Positions 25,878-36,600 of a DNA stretch of 64,000 nucleotides are shown here, piece after piece (the first letter of the stretch is position 1; the number at the start of each line of letters is the position of its first letter). Source of the stretch: Catellatospora vulcania (lineage in GTDB: Bacteria > Actinomycetota > Actinomycetes > Mycobacteriales > Micromonosporaceae); the NCBI RefSeq assembly GCF_009720385.1, contig NZ_ML769301.1:644901-708900 (forward strand), read 5' to 3'. The notes under the pieces are model-generated. The model was not told the origin of the DNA. It searched no databases and saw nothing but the letters and a program-made list of their open reading frames with translations. The translations under genes were made by a program, and so were the position numbers.

Positions 25878-26192
25878 ATGCCCGGTCCGATCGTCCACGC
25901 GGGAGCCGCGATCCTGTGCTCGCACGCCGGGGTCGCCACCCCGCTCGCCCCGAACCCGCGGGTCACCGTCAGCGGCCAGCCGATCGTCACCGTCGGCACG
26001 CCGTACGCCATCGCCGGCTGCTCGCTGACGCCCAGCGGCGTGTTCTGCCAGACCGGGACGTGGGTCGCCGGTGCGGCCCGGGTGTTCGTCATGGGCATGC
26101 CGGTGGCCGTGCAGGCCGGGGTGTCGATCTGCGGCTCGACCGGCTCGCCGCTGCTGCCGGTGATGGTCCAGCCCCGGGCGGTGGCCACATGA
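25878..26192 (+). CDS. eCIS PAAR-like spike-tip protein
   Basis: 104 residues: MPGPIVHAGAAILCSHAGVATPLAPNPRVTVSGQP and ...CSLTPSGVFCQTGTWVAGA... give a cone-shaped PAAR/DUF4280-like tip with His7, Cys14, His16 and later Cys residues available to bind a metal at the point. It sharpens the spike for membrane puncture. Two bases after the spike stop and a 4-base overlap with the gp25 gene. Confidence 0.88.
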   Translation: MPGPIVHAGAAILCSHAGVATPLAPNPRVTVSGQPIVTVGTPYAIAGCSLTPSGVFCQTGTWVAGAARVFVMGMPVAVQAGVSICGSTGSPLLPVMVQPRAVAT

Positions 26193-26554
26193 ACGTCGGG
26201 TTCCCGTACCGCTTCGACGCCACCGGACGCACCGCCGCCGTGGACGACGAGGCGCATGTCAAGGACATGATCGCGCAGGTGCTGTTCACCAGCCCCGGTG
26301 AGCGGGTGATGCGGCCGGACTTCGGGTCGGGTCTGCTGGCGCTGACGTTCGAACCCAACAGCTTCGAGCTCGCCGCCACGACGCAGTTCCTCGTGCAGGC
26401 TTCGCTGCAGCAGTGGCTGGGCCACCTCATCGCCGTCGAGTCGGTCGAGGTGACCGGCGACGACGGGGCGCTGCGGGTGTCGGTCGACTACGTCGTCCGG
26501 CGCACCCAGCAGCGCCGGACCGACCAGTTCACGGCCCCGGGGGCGGCGGCATGA
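26189..26554 (+). CDS. eCIS baseplate wedge protein gp25-like
   Basis: 121 residues. TSPGERVMRPDFGSGL (35-50) is the gp25/Afp9/TssE motif, and the C-terminus SVEVTGDDGALRVSVDYVVRRTQQRRT is its last strand pair. gp25 nucleates sheath polymerisation from the baseplate wedge. ATG overlaps the PAAR stop (ATGA); its own stop overlaps the next ATG by 4 bases. Confidence 0.95.
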   Translation: MNVGFPYRFDATGRTAAVDDEAHVKDMIAQVLFTSPGERVMRPDFGSGLLALTFEPNSFELAATTQFLVQASLQQWLGHLIAVESVEVTGDDGALRVSVDYVVRRTQQRRTDQFTAPGAAA

Positions 26555-29169
26555 GCACCAGGTACACCTGCTGCCAGGACAGGCGCCTGCGCGTGGTCAA
26601 GGACGCCGGGCTGCTCAACGGCATCGAGTACCTCGAAGTCGCCACGGCCGGGCCGCGGCAGCGCACGCTGCTCGTCCGGCTGCTCAAGGCAGCCTCGGGC
26701 ATCACCAAGGACCAGGTCACGATCGACGGCGGCGAGCGCGTCCGCACCGTCGGCGTCGAGTGGGTCGCCGCAGCGAACGCGCTGCCCGCCGGTGAGGACC
26801 CGGGCATCGTGTCCGGGCTGGCCGACCCGCAGGACGTCCTGGTGGTCCGCACGGATCAGACGGGCGACTTCTCGTACTACACGCTGCACCTGACAGCGCC
26901 CGGTGTCGACCCGGTCCTCGACGAGGTCGAGTTCACCTTCAAGGTGGACTGCGACGCCACCTGGGACTGCCGCGACGAGTGCCACTGCAACGACCAGCTT
27001 GAGCAGGCGCCGCAGCTCGACTACCTCGCCAAGGACTATGCGAGCTTCCGGCGGATGCTGCTGGACCGGCTGAGCCTGGTCTCGCCGCGCTGGCGCGAGC
27101 GCAACCCCGCCGACCTGGGCGTGGCCATGGTGGAACTGCTGGCCTACGAAGCCGACCGGCTGTCGTACCGGCAGGACGCCATCGCCACCGAGGCCTACCT
27201 CGGCACCGCCCGCAGCCGGGTCTCGCTGCGCCGCCATGCCCGCCTGGTCGACTACCGGCTGCACGACGGCTGCTCGGCGCGGGCGCTGCTGCGCTGCACC
27301 AGCGAGGGCAACGGGGTGGTCCTGGCGGCGGGCACGAAGGTGTACTCGAAGGTCGACGGGCTCAAACCGCGGCTCGACGCCGACGGCGAGCGCGCCGCGC
27401 TCAACGCGGGCGCGGCGGTCTTCGAGACCGTCGACCGCTTCGTGCTCTACGAGGAGCACAACGAGCTGCACTTCTACACCTGGGGCGACGACGAGTGCTG
27501 CCTGCCCGAGGGCAGCACCACGGCGACCCTGCTCGGCGAGCACCCGAATCTGAAAGCGGGCGACCTCCTGGTCTTCGCCGAGGTGCGCAGTCCCGTCAAC
27601 GGCAAGACCGCCGACGCCGACCCGGCGCACACCTGCGCGGTGCGGCTGACCAAGGTCGAGCCGTCCAGCGACCCGTCCGGCGGCCAGTTCCTGCCGACGC
27701 CGACCGGTGACCCCGTCGCGATCACCGAGATCGCCTGGGACCGGGCCGACCGGCTGCCGTTCGCGGTGTGCGTCAGCGCCAAGGCAGCAGGCCCCGACCC
27801 GGTCAGCGTCGCGTGGGGCAACATCGTGGTCGCCGACCACGGCCGCAGCACCACCGAGCAGCTCGGCGAGGTCCCGCAGCCGCACCTGGTCTACGCCGGC
27901 GAGACCGAACACTGCGGCACCGAGCAGCGCAAGCAGGTCCCGGCCCGGTTCCGGCCGAAGCTGCGCCACCGGCCGCTGTCGCAGCGGGTCGACGTCAACC
28001 CCCGGGTGCGGGTCACCACCGACCTCGACGCCGGGGTCGTCACCGACCTGACCGCCCGCACCTTCACCACGACGGTCAAGGACTGGCTGATCAGCCACGG
28101 GGTGACGTTCCAGCACGCTCCGGTGACGGTGCGCGGCGCACACGACGAGTGGTCGGTCAGCGACGGGGCGACCGTGGTGCGGGTGCGCGCCGACGCGGGG
28201 ACCCTGTCCATCCTGGATCGCCCCGTCGCCGCGGCGGCGGTGACCGCGGCGACGCCGCGCGGGGCCCGGCCGCAGATCACCCTCGACGACGGCACGCACA
28301 CCTGGCAGCCGCGCTGGGACCTGCTGGCCAGCGCCGACGACGCCGAGGAGTTCGCCGTCGAGGCCGAGCACGACGGCACCGCCTACCTGCGGCTGAACAA
28401 TCCCGCCTCGGGGCTGGTCTTCACCGCGGCGTACCGGGTCGGCAACGGGGTCGCGGGCAATGTCGGCGCGGGCACGCTGGTGCACGTCGCGACGACCGCC
28501 TCGGTGACGGCGGTGACGAACCCGCTGCCCGCGGGCGGTGGCCACGAGCCGGAGAGCGGCGACGAGGTCCGGCGCGACGCGCCGCAGGCATACCTGGTGC
28601 AGGAGCGGGCGGTGACCCCGGCCGACTGGGAGGAGGTCGCGGTCCGTGACGAGCAGGTGCAGCGGGCCGCCGCGACCTGGCGCTGGACCGGTAGCTGGCA
28701 CACCGTGTTCCTGACCGTGGACCGGTTCGGCGGCCTGCCCGTCGACGCGGCGTTCGAGCAGGAGCAGCGGGCGCGGCTGGAGCGCTACCGGCTGGCCGGT
28801 TACGACCTTGAGCTGGACGCGCCCCGGTTCGTGCCCATCGAGCTGGGCGTGCACGTGTGCGTCGGCCCCGCCCACGCCCGCTCTGCCGTACGCAGAGAGC
28901 TGCTCAAGGCGCTGACCGGCCTGTTCCACGCCGACCGGCTCACCTTCGCCCAGCCGGTGTACCTGAGCCCGGTCTACGCCGCGGCGCAGGCCGTGCCGGG
29001 CGTGACGTCGGTGCAGGTGCACACGTTCCGCCGCCAGAACGATCCCGGCGTGACCGGAGTGGACAGCGGGGTGCTGCCGATGAGCCGGCTGGAGATCGCC
29101 CGGCTGGACAACAACCCGAACTTCCCGGAGCACGGCGTGCTGGAACTGACCCTCGGGGGTGGACGTTGA
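26551..29169 (+). CDS. eCIS large baseplate protein 1 (gp6/gpJ-like, Afp11 equivalent)
   Basis: 872 residues. After a ~130-residue N-terminal beta domain comes a Cys cluster (C134, C140, C144, C146), then LDYLAKDYASFRRMLLDRL and NPADLGVAMVELLAYEADRLSYRQDAIATEAYLGTAR, the hallmark of the 'putative baseplate assembly protein' family that corresponds to wedge gp6/gpJ. The C-terminal ~150 residues (YRLAGYDLELDAPRFVPIELGVHVCVG) are the gpJ-like conserved end. Forms the iris-like wedge ring. Starts within the gp25 stop. Confidence 0.93.
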   Translation: MSTRYTCCQDRRLRVVKDAGLLNGIEYLEVATAGPRQRTLLVRLLKAASGITKDQVTIDGGERVRTVGVEWVAAANALPAGEDPGIVSGLADPQDVLVVRTDQTGDFSYYTLHLTAPGVDPVLDEVEFTFKVDCDATWDCRDECHCNDQLEQAPQLDYLAKDYASFRRMLLDRLSLVSPRWRERNPADLGVAMVELLAYEADRLSYRQDAIATEAYLGTARSRVSLRRHARLVDYRLHDGCSARALLRCTSEGNGVVLAAGTKVYSKVDGLKPRLDADGERAALNAGAAVFETVDRFVLYEEHNELHFYTWGDDECCLPEGSTTATLLGEHPNLKAGDLLVFAEVRSPVNGKTADADPAHTCAVRLTKVEPSSDPSGGQFLPTPTGDPVAITEIAWDRADRLPFAVCVSAKAAGPDPVSVAWGNIVVADHGRSTTEQLGEVPQPHLVYAGETEHCGTEQRKQVPARFRPKLRHRPLSQRVDVNPRVRVTTDLDAGVVTDLTARTFTTTVKDWLISHGVTFQHAPVTVRGAHDEWSVSDGATVVRVRADAGTLSILDRPVAAAAVTAATPRGARPQITLDDGTHTWQPRWDLLASADDAEEFAVEAEHDGTAYLRLNNPASGLVFTAAYRVGNGVAGNVGAGTLVHVATTASVTAVTNPLPAGGGHEPESGDEVRRDAPQAYLVQERAVTPADWEEVAVRDEQVQRAAATWRWTGSWHTVFLTVDRFGGLPVDAAFEQEQRARLERYRLAGYDLELDAPRFVPIELGVHVCVGPAHARSAVRRELLKALTGLFHADRLTFAQPVYLSPVYAAAQAVPGVTSVQVHTFRRQNDPGVTGVDSGVLPMSRLEIARLDNNPNFPEHGVLELTLGGGR

Positions 29170-31652
29170 GCAGCCGACAGTGCGCCTGCGGGTGCTGCCA
29201 GGGCGTCGCGCCCGCCACCCCGGTCGAGGTGTTCAACCGCCCGGCGCTGCCGCAGGTCGCCTACCGTCCCGGCGTGTACGCGCAGTTCAAGGCGAGCCTG
29301 CAGGCCGGGCTCACCTCCGCCGACCGCCCGGCGCTGGCGGCGCTGACCACCCGGGCCGGCGACGACTTCACCATGGCGCTGCTCGACGGCGTCGCGAGCG
29401 TCGCCGACGTGCTGACGTTCTACACCGAGCGGCTCGCGCAGGAGTCCTACCTGCGCACCGCCACCGAGCGGCTGTCGCTGACGGAGCTGGGCAGGCTCGT
29501 CGGCTACCGGCTGCGTCCCGGCGTGGCCGCCGCGACCGACCTCGCGTTCCACGTCGAGCCGCCGCCACCGGCCGCCGTGTCGGCCGCGACGTCGCCGTTC
29601 CACCGGGTACGCCAGCCCGAGTCGGTGCCGATCCCCGCCGGGACCCCGGTCCGCAGCGTGCCCGGCCCGGGTGAGCAGCAGCAGGTCTTCGAGACGGTCG
29701 AGCCGATCGAGGCGAGCCCGCGGTGGAACACGCTGCGCCCGCTGCAGACCCGCAAGACGGTCGTCGGCAGCGGCCGCACGTCGCTGTACACCGCGGGCCT
29801 GGCCGCCAACCTCAAACCCGGCGATCTGCTGCTGTTCCACGGCGCGGCCGGGTTCGAGGTGCGGCCGATCGCGAGCGCCGCCCGGCAGGACAAACTCGAC
29901 CGGACGCTGGTCACCTGGCAGGATGCGCTGACCGTGGCGGGTCCGCTGACGGCGTACGTGATGCGCAAGCGCCTCAGCGTGTTCGGCTGGAACGCCCCGC
30001 TGTGGAAGTCCATGGCGAAAGAGTTCAAGATCAGCTACGGGTGTGAGACCTGCGCCGACTGGCCGTCGTACTGGATCCAGCCCATGCCCTCCGGCGGCTG
30101 GGGCGACCCGGCCGACTACCCGTCACAGCCCTGGTACCTGCGCGTCGACGTCGACGGCTCCCACCCCGACCTGGGCGGCAGCCACATCGTGCTCAGCGAC
30201 GGCACGGCGCACCGGCACTTCACCGTCGCGTCGCTCGCTGAGCTGTCCCGGGCCGAGTTCGCCATCTCCGGCAAGGTCACCCGCGTCAAGCTCAGCGGCT
30301 CCTACAGCCAGTACCTCACGTTCTTCGACAAGGTGCGCCAGACCACCGTGTACGCCGGCAGCGAGCAGCTGACCCTCGCCGAGGAGCCCGACACCTCACC
30401 GGTGACCGGCGGCCAGATCACCGTCAGCGGCCACGTCGCCGACCTCGAACCCGGACGCAGGCTGCTCGTCGTGGGTCAGCAGACCGAGACGGCGACGCTG
30501 CTGTCGGCGGTGAAGTCCGGACCCGACACCGTGCTGACCTTCACCCAGGACCTGGCCCACCACCACGCCCGCGACACGGTGCAGATCTTCGGCAACGTGG
30601 CCGCGGCCACCCACGGTGAGACCGTGCACCAGCTGCTCGGCGACGGGCAGGCCGCCAAGGCGTTCCAGCGGTTCGCACTCGCGCACGCGCCGCTGACGTT
30701 CGTGCAGGCCGACAACCCGGCCGGCGCGTCGTCGACCCTGGAACTGCGCGTCAACGACGTGCTGTGGACCGAGACCCCCACCCTGTACCCGGCCCGGCCC
30801 GGCGACCGCGTCTACGCCACCGCCGACACCCCGGCCGGCGCCGTCGAGGTCGGCTTCGGCGACGGCGTGCGCGGCGCACGGGTGCCGACCGGCCAGCACA
30901 ACGTCCGCGCCCGCTACCGCAAGGGCACCGGCGCCGCGGGCAACCTGCCCGCGGGCGCGCTGACCCAGCTCGGCTCCCCTCCGCTCGGCGTGACCGGGGT
31001 GACCAACCCCGCGCCCGCGCTCGGCGGCGCCGACCCCGACGCCGCCGACCACGCCCGCGCCGGCATCCCCCTGTCGACGACCACGCTCGGGCGGGCGGTG
31101 TCGCTGACCGACTACGCGGACTTCTCGCGGACGTTCCCCGGAATCGCCAAGGCCGCCGCGACCGTGCTGCCCGTACGCCACGTGCGCACCATCGTGGTGA
31201 CCGTGGCCGGCCCCGGCGGCACGCCCGTCCCGCAGCAGGTCCGGGCGAGGCTGGTCAACGCGCTGCACGGCTACGGCGACCCGCTGGTGCCCGTCGTCGT
31301 CGTCCCGCACCGGCAGGTGCCGTTCCAGCTGCGGATGAAGGTGCGCCGCGACCCCGCGTACGAGCTGAGCCAGGTGCTGCGCGCGGTCGCCGACACCCTC
31401 ACCGCGTCCTTCGGCTTCGCCGCCCGCGACTTCGCCCGGCCCGTGCAGCAGTCCGAGGTCATCGCCGCCGCGCACCGGGCCGCCGGCGTCGTCGCCGTCG
31501 ACCTGGACCTGCTCTACCGCGGCACGGCCCAGTCCCACCAGCAGCGGCTGCTCGCCGACGGCCCGCAGGCGACGCAGTCGCAGGTGTACGGCGCCGAGCT
31601 GCTGCTGCTCACCGCCGATCCGCTGACCTGGCTGACGGAGATGCCCACATGA
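29166..31652 (+). CDS. eCIS large baseplate protein 2 (gpJ-like, Afp12 equivalent)
   Basis: 828 residues from TTG 29166, which overlaps the preceding TGA (TTGA); no ATG or GTG is available before the conserved part, so a TTG coupled start is the best choice. A Cys-rich N-terminus (C6, C8, C10, C11) is followed by VAYRPGVYAQFKASL, TRAGDDFTMALLDGVASVADVLTFYTERLAQESYLRTA and a C-terminal GpJ region (PVVVVPHRQVPFQLRMKVRRDP). Paralogous in plan to the previous gene; the pair makes the heteromeric wedge. Confidence 0.9.
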   Translation: MSSRQCACGCCQGVAPATPVEVFNRPALPQVAYRPGVYAQFKASLQAGLTSADRPALAALTTRAGDDFTMALLDGVASVADVLTFYTERLAQESYLRTATERLSLTELGRLVGYRLRPGVAAATDLAFHVEPPPPAAVSAATSPFHRVRQPESVPIPAGTPVRSVPGPGEQQQVFETVEPIEASPRWNTLRPLQTRKTVVGSGRTSLYTAGLAANLKPGDLLLFHGAAGFEVRPIASAARQDKLDRTLVTWQDALTVAGPLTAYVMRKRLSVFGWNAPLWKSMAKEFKISYGCETCADWPSYWIQPMPSGGWGDPADYPSQPWYLRVDVDGSHPDLGGSHIVLSDGTAHRHFTVASLAELSRAEFAISGKVTRVKLSGSYSQYLTFFDKVRQTTVYAGSEQLTLAEEPDTSPVTGGQITVSGHVADLEPGRRLLVVGQQTETATLLSAVKSGPDTVLTFTQDLAHHHARDTVQIFGNVAAATHGETVHQLLGDGQAAKAFQRFALAHAPLTFVQADNPAGASSTLELRVNDVLWTETPTLYPARPGDRVYATADTPAGAVEVGFGDGVRGARVPTGQHNVRARYRKGTGAAGNLPAGALTQLGSPPLGVTGVTNPAPALGGADPDAADHARAGIPLSTTTLGRAVSLTDYADFSRTFPGIAKAAATVLPVRHVRTIVVTVAGPGGTPVPQQVRARLVNALHGYGDPLVPVVVVPHRQVPFQLRMKVRRDPAYELSQVLRAVADTLTASFGFAARDFARPVQQSEVIAAAHRAAGVVAVDLDLLYRGTAQSHQQRLLADGPQATQSQVYGAELLLLTADPLTWLTEMPT

Positions 31653-33574
31653 GCGCCCGCCCCGAAACCGTCGCCCGGCTCTACGACCTGATGCCCCGGG
31701 TGTACCGCACCCGCGACGCGGGGCAGCTCGAACAGCTGATCGAGGTGATCGCCGGGCAGATCGACGTGCTGGAGGAGAGCCTCGACCAGTTCTACGACGA
31801 CCAGTTCGTCGAGACCGCCGCCGCGTGGGCGGTGCCCTACCTCGGCGACCTCATCGGCTACCGGCCGCTGTCCGGCCCGTTCGGCTCGCCGCGTGCCGAG
31901 GTCGCCAACACCATCGCCTACCGGCGGCGCAAGGGCACCGCCGCGATGCTGGAGCAGCTCGCCTTCGACGTCACCGGCTGGAAGGCGCGCGCCGTCGAGT
32001 TCTTCGAGCGGCTGGCCGCCACCCAGTACATGAACCACATCCGGCCCGGCAAGGGCGGCACCCCCGACCTGCGCCACCCGGCCCAGCTGGAGTGGATCGG
32101 CACGGCGTTCGACGATTACGCCCACACGGCCGAGGTGCGGCGCATCGCCACCCGGGCCGGGCGGTACAACATCCACAACGTCGGCATCTTCCTGTGGCGC
32201 GTCGAGGCCGTCGAGCTGACCCGCAGCCCGCTCGTGCCCGACACCGGCTCGCAGCGGCGCTTCCGGTTCCACCCGCTGGGCATCGACTCACGGCTGTACG
32301 GCGCGCCGCGTACCGAGGACGAGATCGCCCACCTCGCCACGCAGCTCGACGTGCCGCTGCCGCTGACCCGCCGCTGGCTGAAGGCGCATCAGGACGCCTA
32401 CTACGGCAAGGACCGCAGCCTGCTGGTCGGGCTGCTCGGCGCGGCCACCCCGGGCAAGGTGCGCTTCTGCGACCTGTCCGACGTGCCCGGCGACTGGGCG
32501 CACGCGCCTGCGCCGGGATCGGGCGAGATCGCCATCGACCCCGTCCTGGGCCGGGTCTACTTCCCGGACCCGGTCACCGGATCCGTCCGGGCCGTGGCCA
32601 ACTACCACTACGGGACCGCGATGCGGATCGGCGGGGGCGGCTACGACCGGTCGCCTTCGGCCGCCGACGGTCCCGTGGTCGCCGACCCCGATCTGCAGAC
32701 CGCGCTCGACCAGGTAAAAAGCGGCGGCGCGGTCGAGATCGAGGACAACGGGCGCTACGCCCAGACCCCCGTGATCACCACCGACGACGCGAAGACCGTG
32801 GTCCTGCGCGCCGCCGACCGGCACCGGCCGCTGCTGGCCGCCGCCGGACCGATCGAGCTCAAGCCCGGCAAGGACGGCGCCGTCGTGCTGGACGGGCTCA
32901 TGATCAGCGGCGGGCCGCTGGTGCTCAAGGACACCGGAGACATCGCCGTACGCAAGGTGATCCTCAAGCACTGCACGCTGGTGCCGGGCCTGACCCGGAC
33001 CCTGGCCAACGAACCCGGCACCCCGGCGGCGGCAAGCCTGATCATCGAGCACCCGTTCGCCGTCGTCGAGATCGACCGGTGCGTGACCGGCCCGATCACC
33101 GCCGTCGAGGGCGCCACCGTCGCCGTACGTGACAGCGTCGTCGAGGCCGCCGCGGTGGCCGACACGGCGCTGGCGGTGGCGGCGCTGAAGCTCGACGAGA
33201 GCACGGTCGTCGGCGCGATCGAGGCCGTCCGGGTGGACATCTCCAACTCGATCGTGCTCGGCACCGTCACCGCGTCGCGCCGCCAGGAGGGGTGCGTGCG
33301 GTTCAGCTTCATCACCGAGGAGTCGCTGACCCCGCAGAAGTACCGCTGCGTGTTCCAGCCGCCGCCCGACTTCACCTCGCTGCGCTTCGCCGAGCCCGGC
33401 TACGCCCAGCTGCGCGCCACGACCGCCGACGAGATCCGCCGCGGCGCGGACAACGAGAGCGAGATGGGGGTCGGCAACCACCTGTACGCGCCGCAACGCG
33501 AGGCGAACCTGCTGGCCCGCCTCGACGAGTACCTCCGCTTCGGCCTCGAGGCGGGCATCTTCTATGCAAGTTGA
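31649..33574 (+). CDS. eCIS tail protein I with beta-helix C-terminal extension
   Basis: 641 residues. Residues ~1-200 are phage tail protein I (P2 gpI): RLYDLMPRVYRTRDAGQLEQL, DQFVETAAAWAVPYLGDLIGY and the RRKGTAAMLEQLAFDVTGW motif. From ~350 on, repeated short Val/Ile/Leu strands with Gly/Asp turns (VVLDGLMISGGPLVLKDTG, IEHPFAVVEIDRCVTGPITAVEGATVAVRDSVVEA) look like a right-handed beta-helix. gpI connects wedge to fibres; the extension is unusual and may itself be a fibre module. ATGA overlap with the previous gene. Confidence 0.88.
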   Translation: MSARPETVARLYDLMPRVYRTRDAGQLEQLIEVIAGQIDVLEESLDQFYDDQFVETAAAWAVPYLGDLIGYRPLSGPFGSPRAEVANTIAYRRRKGTAAMLEQLAFDVTGWKARAVEFFERLAATQYMNHIRPGKGGTPDLRHPAQLEWIGTAFDDYAHTAEVRRIATRAGRYNIHNVGIFLWRVEAVELTRSPLVPDTGSQRRFRFHPLGIDSRLYGAPRTEDEIAHLATQLDVPLPLTRRWLKAHQDAYYGKDRSLLVGLLGAATPGKVRFCDLSDVPGDWAHAPAPGSGEIAIDPVLGRVYFPDPVTGSVRAVANYHYGTAMRIGGGGYDRSPSAADGPVVADPDLQTALDQVKSGGAVEIEDNGRYAQTPVITTDDAKTVVLRAADRHRPLLAAAGPIELKPGKDGAVVLDGLMISGGPLVLKDTGDIAVRKVILKHCTLVPGLTRTLANEPGTPAAASLIIEHPFAVVEIDRCVTGPITAVEGATVAVRDSVVEAAAVADTALAVAALKLDESTVVGAIEAVRVDISNSIVLGTVTASRRQEGCVRFSFITEESLTPQKYRCVFQPPPDFTSLRFAEPGYAQLRATTADEIRRGADNESEMGVGNHLYAPQREANLLARLDEYLRFGLEAGIFYAS

Positions 33575-33600
33575 CACAGCGACCTCAAGGACTGTCCATC

Positions 33601-36600
33601 ATGGGTGCTGACCTCAGCAGAGTGCGGTTCGATCCGCGGAACGACTACAGCGGCGTCGGCTTCGAGCAGGGCCGGCTGGTGGTGGACGCCGAGCTCAACG
33701 AGGAACACGCGATCACCGACCGGCGCGGGCGCGCCCAGGTCGCCGACCTGGCCCCGACACCGACGATCGTGTCGCGGCTGACCCCGAAGGCGTTCGAGAT
33801 CTCCGTGTCCGGCGGCGCGATCTCCATCGGCGCGGGGCGGATGTACGTCGACGGCGTCCTCGTCGAGAACCACGGCGACACCCCGGCCTTCGACCCGGTC
33901 CTCGCGGAGCCGAACGGGACCGGGACGACCGCCTACGACAAGCAGCCCTACTGGCCCACGCCGGACAAGCTGCCCACCAGCGGGACGCACCTGGCCTACC
34001 TGCAGGTGTGGGAGCGCGAACGCACGCACCTGAACACCCCGGACCTGATCGAGAGCGCGATCGGCGTCGACACCTCGATCCGCACCCAGATCGCCTGGCA
34101 GGTGCGCCTGCTCGCGGTCGGCGCCGACGCGTCCTGCGGCTCGGACATCCCGAAGTGGAACGAGCTGACCGCCCCGTCGTCGGCCCGGCTGACCACCGGC
34201 ACCGTCGACGTCGACGCGGCCGACGACCCCTGCGAGATCCCGCCCGGCAAGGGCTACCGCGGGCCGGAGAACCAGCTCTATCGCGTCGAGCTGTATTCGC
34301 CGACGCAGTTCCTCTGGTCGCGCGACAACGCGACCGTCGCCAGCGCAGCCACCTTCGTGACCGCCACGGAGCTGCGCCTGGACACCCTCGGCCGCGACGA
34401 CGTGCTGCGGATCAAGGACAACGACTGGGTGGAGATCACCGACGATCGCCGCGAGCTCAACCACCTGCCGGGGGAGCTGCGCAAGGTCACCGTCGACTCC
34501 GCGACCTCGACGATCACGTTCTCCGGCGCGCTGCCCGGTGACCTCGCCCCCTCGACGCACCACCTGCGCGTACGCAAGTGGGACTCGCCGCTGCTGACCA
34601 TCCCGGCGGACGGATCGGCGGTCACCCTCGAACACGGCATCACCGTCGCGTTCAGCTTCACCGGCGCCGGCAAGCCGCGCCCCGGCGACCACTGGGTGTT
34701 CGCGGCCCGCGCCACCGCGCCGACGCCAGAGGAGTCGCTGGAGCAGCTGACCGCCGCACCGCCGCTGGGCATCCACCACCACTTCGCCCGGCTCGCGCTG
34801 GTCAAGATGCCCGGCAGCATCCAGTCCGACTGCCGCCCCGACTGGCCGGTCGCGACCGGGGAGAGCTGCGAGTGCGAGATCTGCGTGACGCCGCAGTCGC
34901 ACGCGGACGGCTCGATGACCGTCCAGGACGCCATCGAGAAGATCCGCCAGCGCGGCGGCGGCACCGTCCGGCTGTGCCCCGGCGACTACCAGCTCGAGGA
35001 GCCGATCCGGCTGCACGAGGCCCGGTCGCTGCGCCTGGTCGGGGCGGGCGCGGACAGCCGGCTGCTGGCCCGCGACACCGGCATCGACGTCTCGTACTGC
35101 CAGGACGTGGTGCTGTCCGACTTCTCGGTCACCGGCCAGGGCGAGCAGCCCGCCGTGACGCTCACCGGCGCGAACACCCTGATCCGGCTCGAACACCTGT
35201 GGCTGGTCCAGCGCCAGGGCACCGGCCTCGGCCTGACCGGGCTCAACCGCTTCGTGTCCGTCACCGGCTGCCTGTTCCAGTCGGCGACCGGCATCGAAGC
35301 CCTGACCACGGCCGAGGGCAAGGAGTCGGGGCTGCTCACCTACTGCCTGTCGATCCGGGACAACCTGTTCGGCACCGACCAGCGCGGCATCGACTTCGCC
35401 GCCTCCGCGGAACGGGTGATCCAGCACGACGGCCTGGTCGCGATCACCGGCAACACCTTCAGCGACTGCGCCGACCGGGCGATCAGCGCGACCGGCCTGA
35501 TCCTGCAGGACGCCGCCGAACTCGACGGCGATCTCGTGATCACCGGCAACATCATGGAGGTGCGCGGCGGCGGCATCCTGACCGGCAGCCGCGCCCGGAT
35601 CTGCGACAACACCGTCATCTCCACCGACCGCGGCACCGGCTGTCCGGGCATCGAGGCCGAGACCGGTCCGCCGGACACCCTGGACGGCGTGCTGCACGTG
35701 CTGGCCAACAAGGTCAGCGGGTTCGGCGACGCCGGCATCGTCGTGGTGGCGCCGCTGCGCAGCGCGATCGTCAAGCAGAACGTCGTGCAGGGCTGCGCGG
35801 CCGGCATCCTCGTGCAGTCGACCGCGGGCTCCGTCGGCGGCCACGTGGCCGTCGACAACAACCAGGTCCTGGACCTGCACCCGGTCGAGGAGGGTGGCCG
35901 CCTCCTCGCCGCCCAGCCCACGGCTGCCCAGGCCACAGCCGCCCGGCGGCGTACGGCGACGGCCGGGGTCGAAGCCGACGAGCAGACCATCGTGCTCGGC
36001 CCGCCGGTCGGGGGCGCGCCGTCGGCGGCGCACGACCCCGCAGCGTCGGGCGCGTCGGCCGGCCGGGCTGCCGGCCTGTTCAGCCGCGCGGGCGCGACGA
36101 TCGGCATCGCCGTCGTCGGCGCCGCGGACGGCGCGGTCGTCGGCAACACCGTCGACGGGCTCGCCGCCGACGAGGCCGACGCAGGCCGGGGCCGGCACGT
36201 CTACGGCATCATGGCCGCCACCAACCGCGAGGTCCGCATCTCCGGCAACACCGTCAACCGGGTGGGCAGCCCGAACGCGGCGGTCGGCAACGCCTACGGC
36301 ATCATCTGCGGCGGCTGGCAGGACACCGCGCTCGTCGCGGACAACATCGTGCTCAGCGGCGGCCCGGCACCGGTCGCCCGGCCCGGCTGGACGGCGCTGG
36401 CGATGGTCAACGGGGTGAGCCAGCGGGCCGGGGGAGTGCGCGCGATGGATACGACCGCCGGGCGGGTGTCGTTCGCGGGCAGCTTCGCCTACCTGCAGGA
36501 GGACGTGCCGGGCCACGCCGAGCTGACCGGCAATACGCTGCACGGCGGGGCCGACGACGTGGCCGTCACCGTGCAGACCCCTGGCGACGTGCTGATGAGC

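Noticed and set aside
26488..29133. Very long minus-strand open frame opposite the first large baseplate gene (and similar ones over 5137-6522, 33562-37053 and 52053-54443)
   Set aside because: They arise because high-GC codon bias leaves antisense frames open; compositions are Arg/Gly/Asp/His-rich with no domain, and the plus-strand genes have clear motifs.
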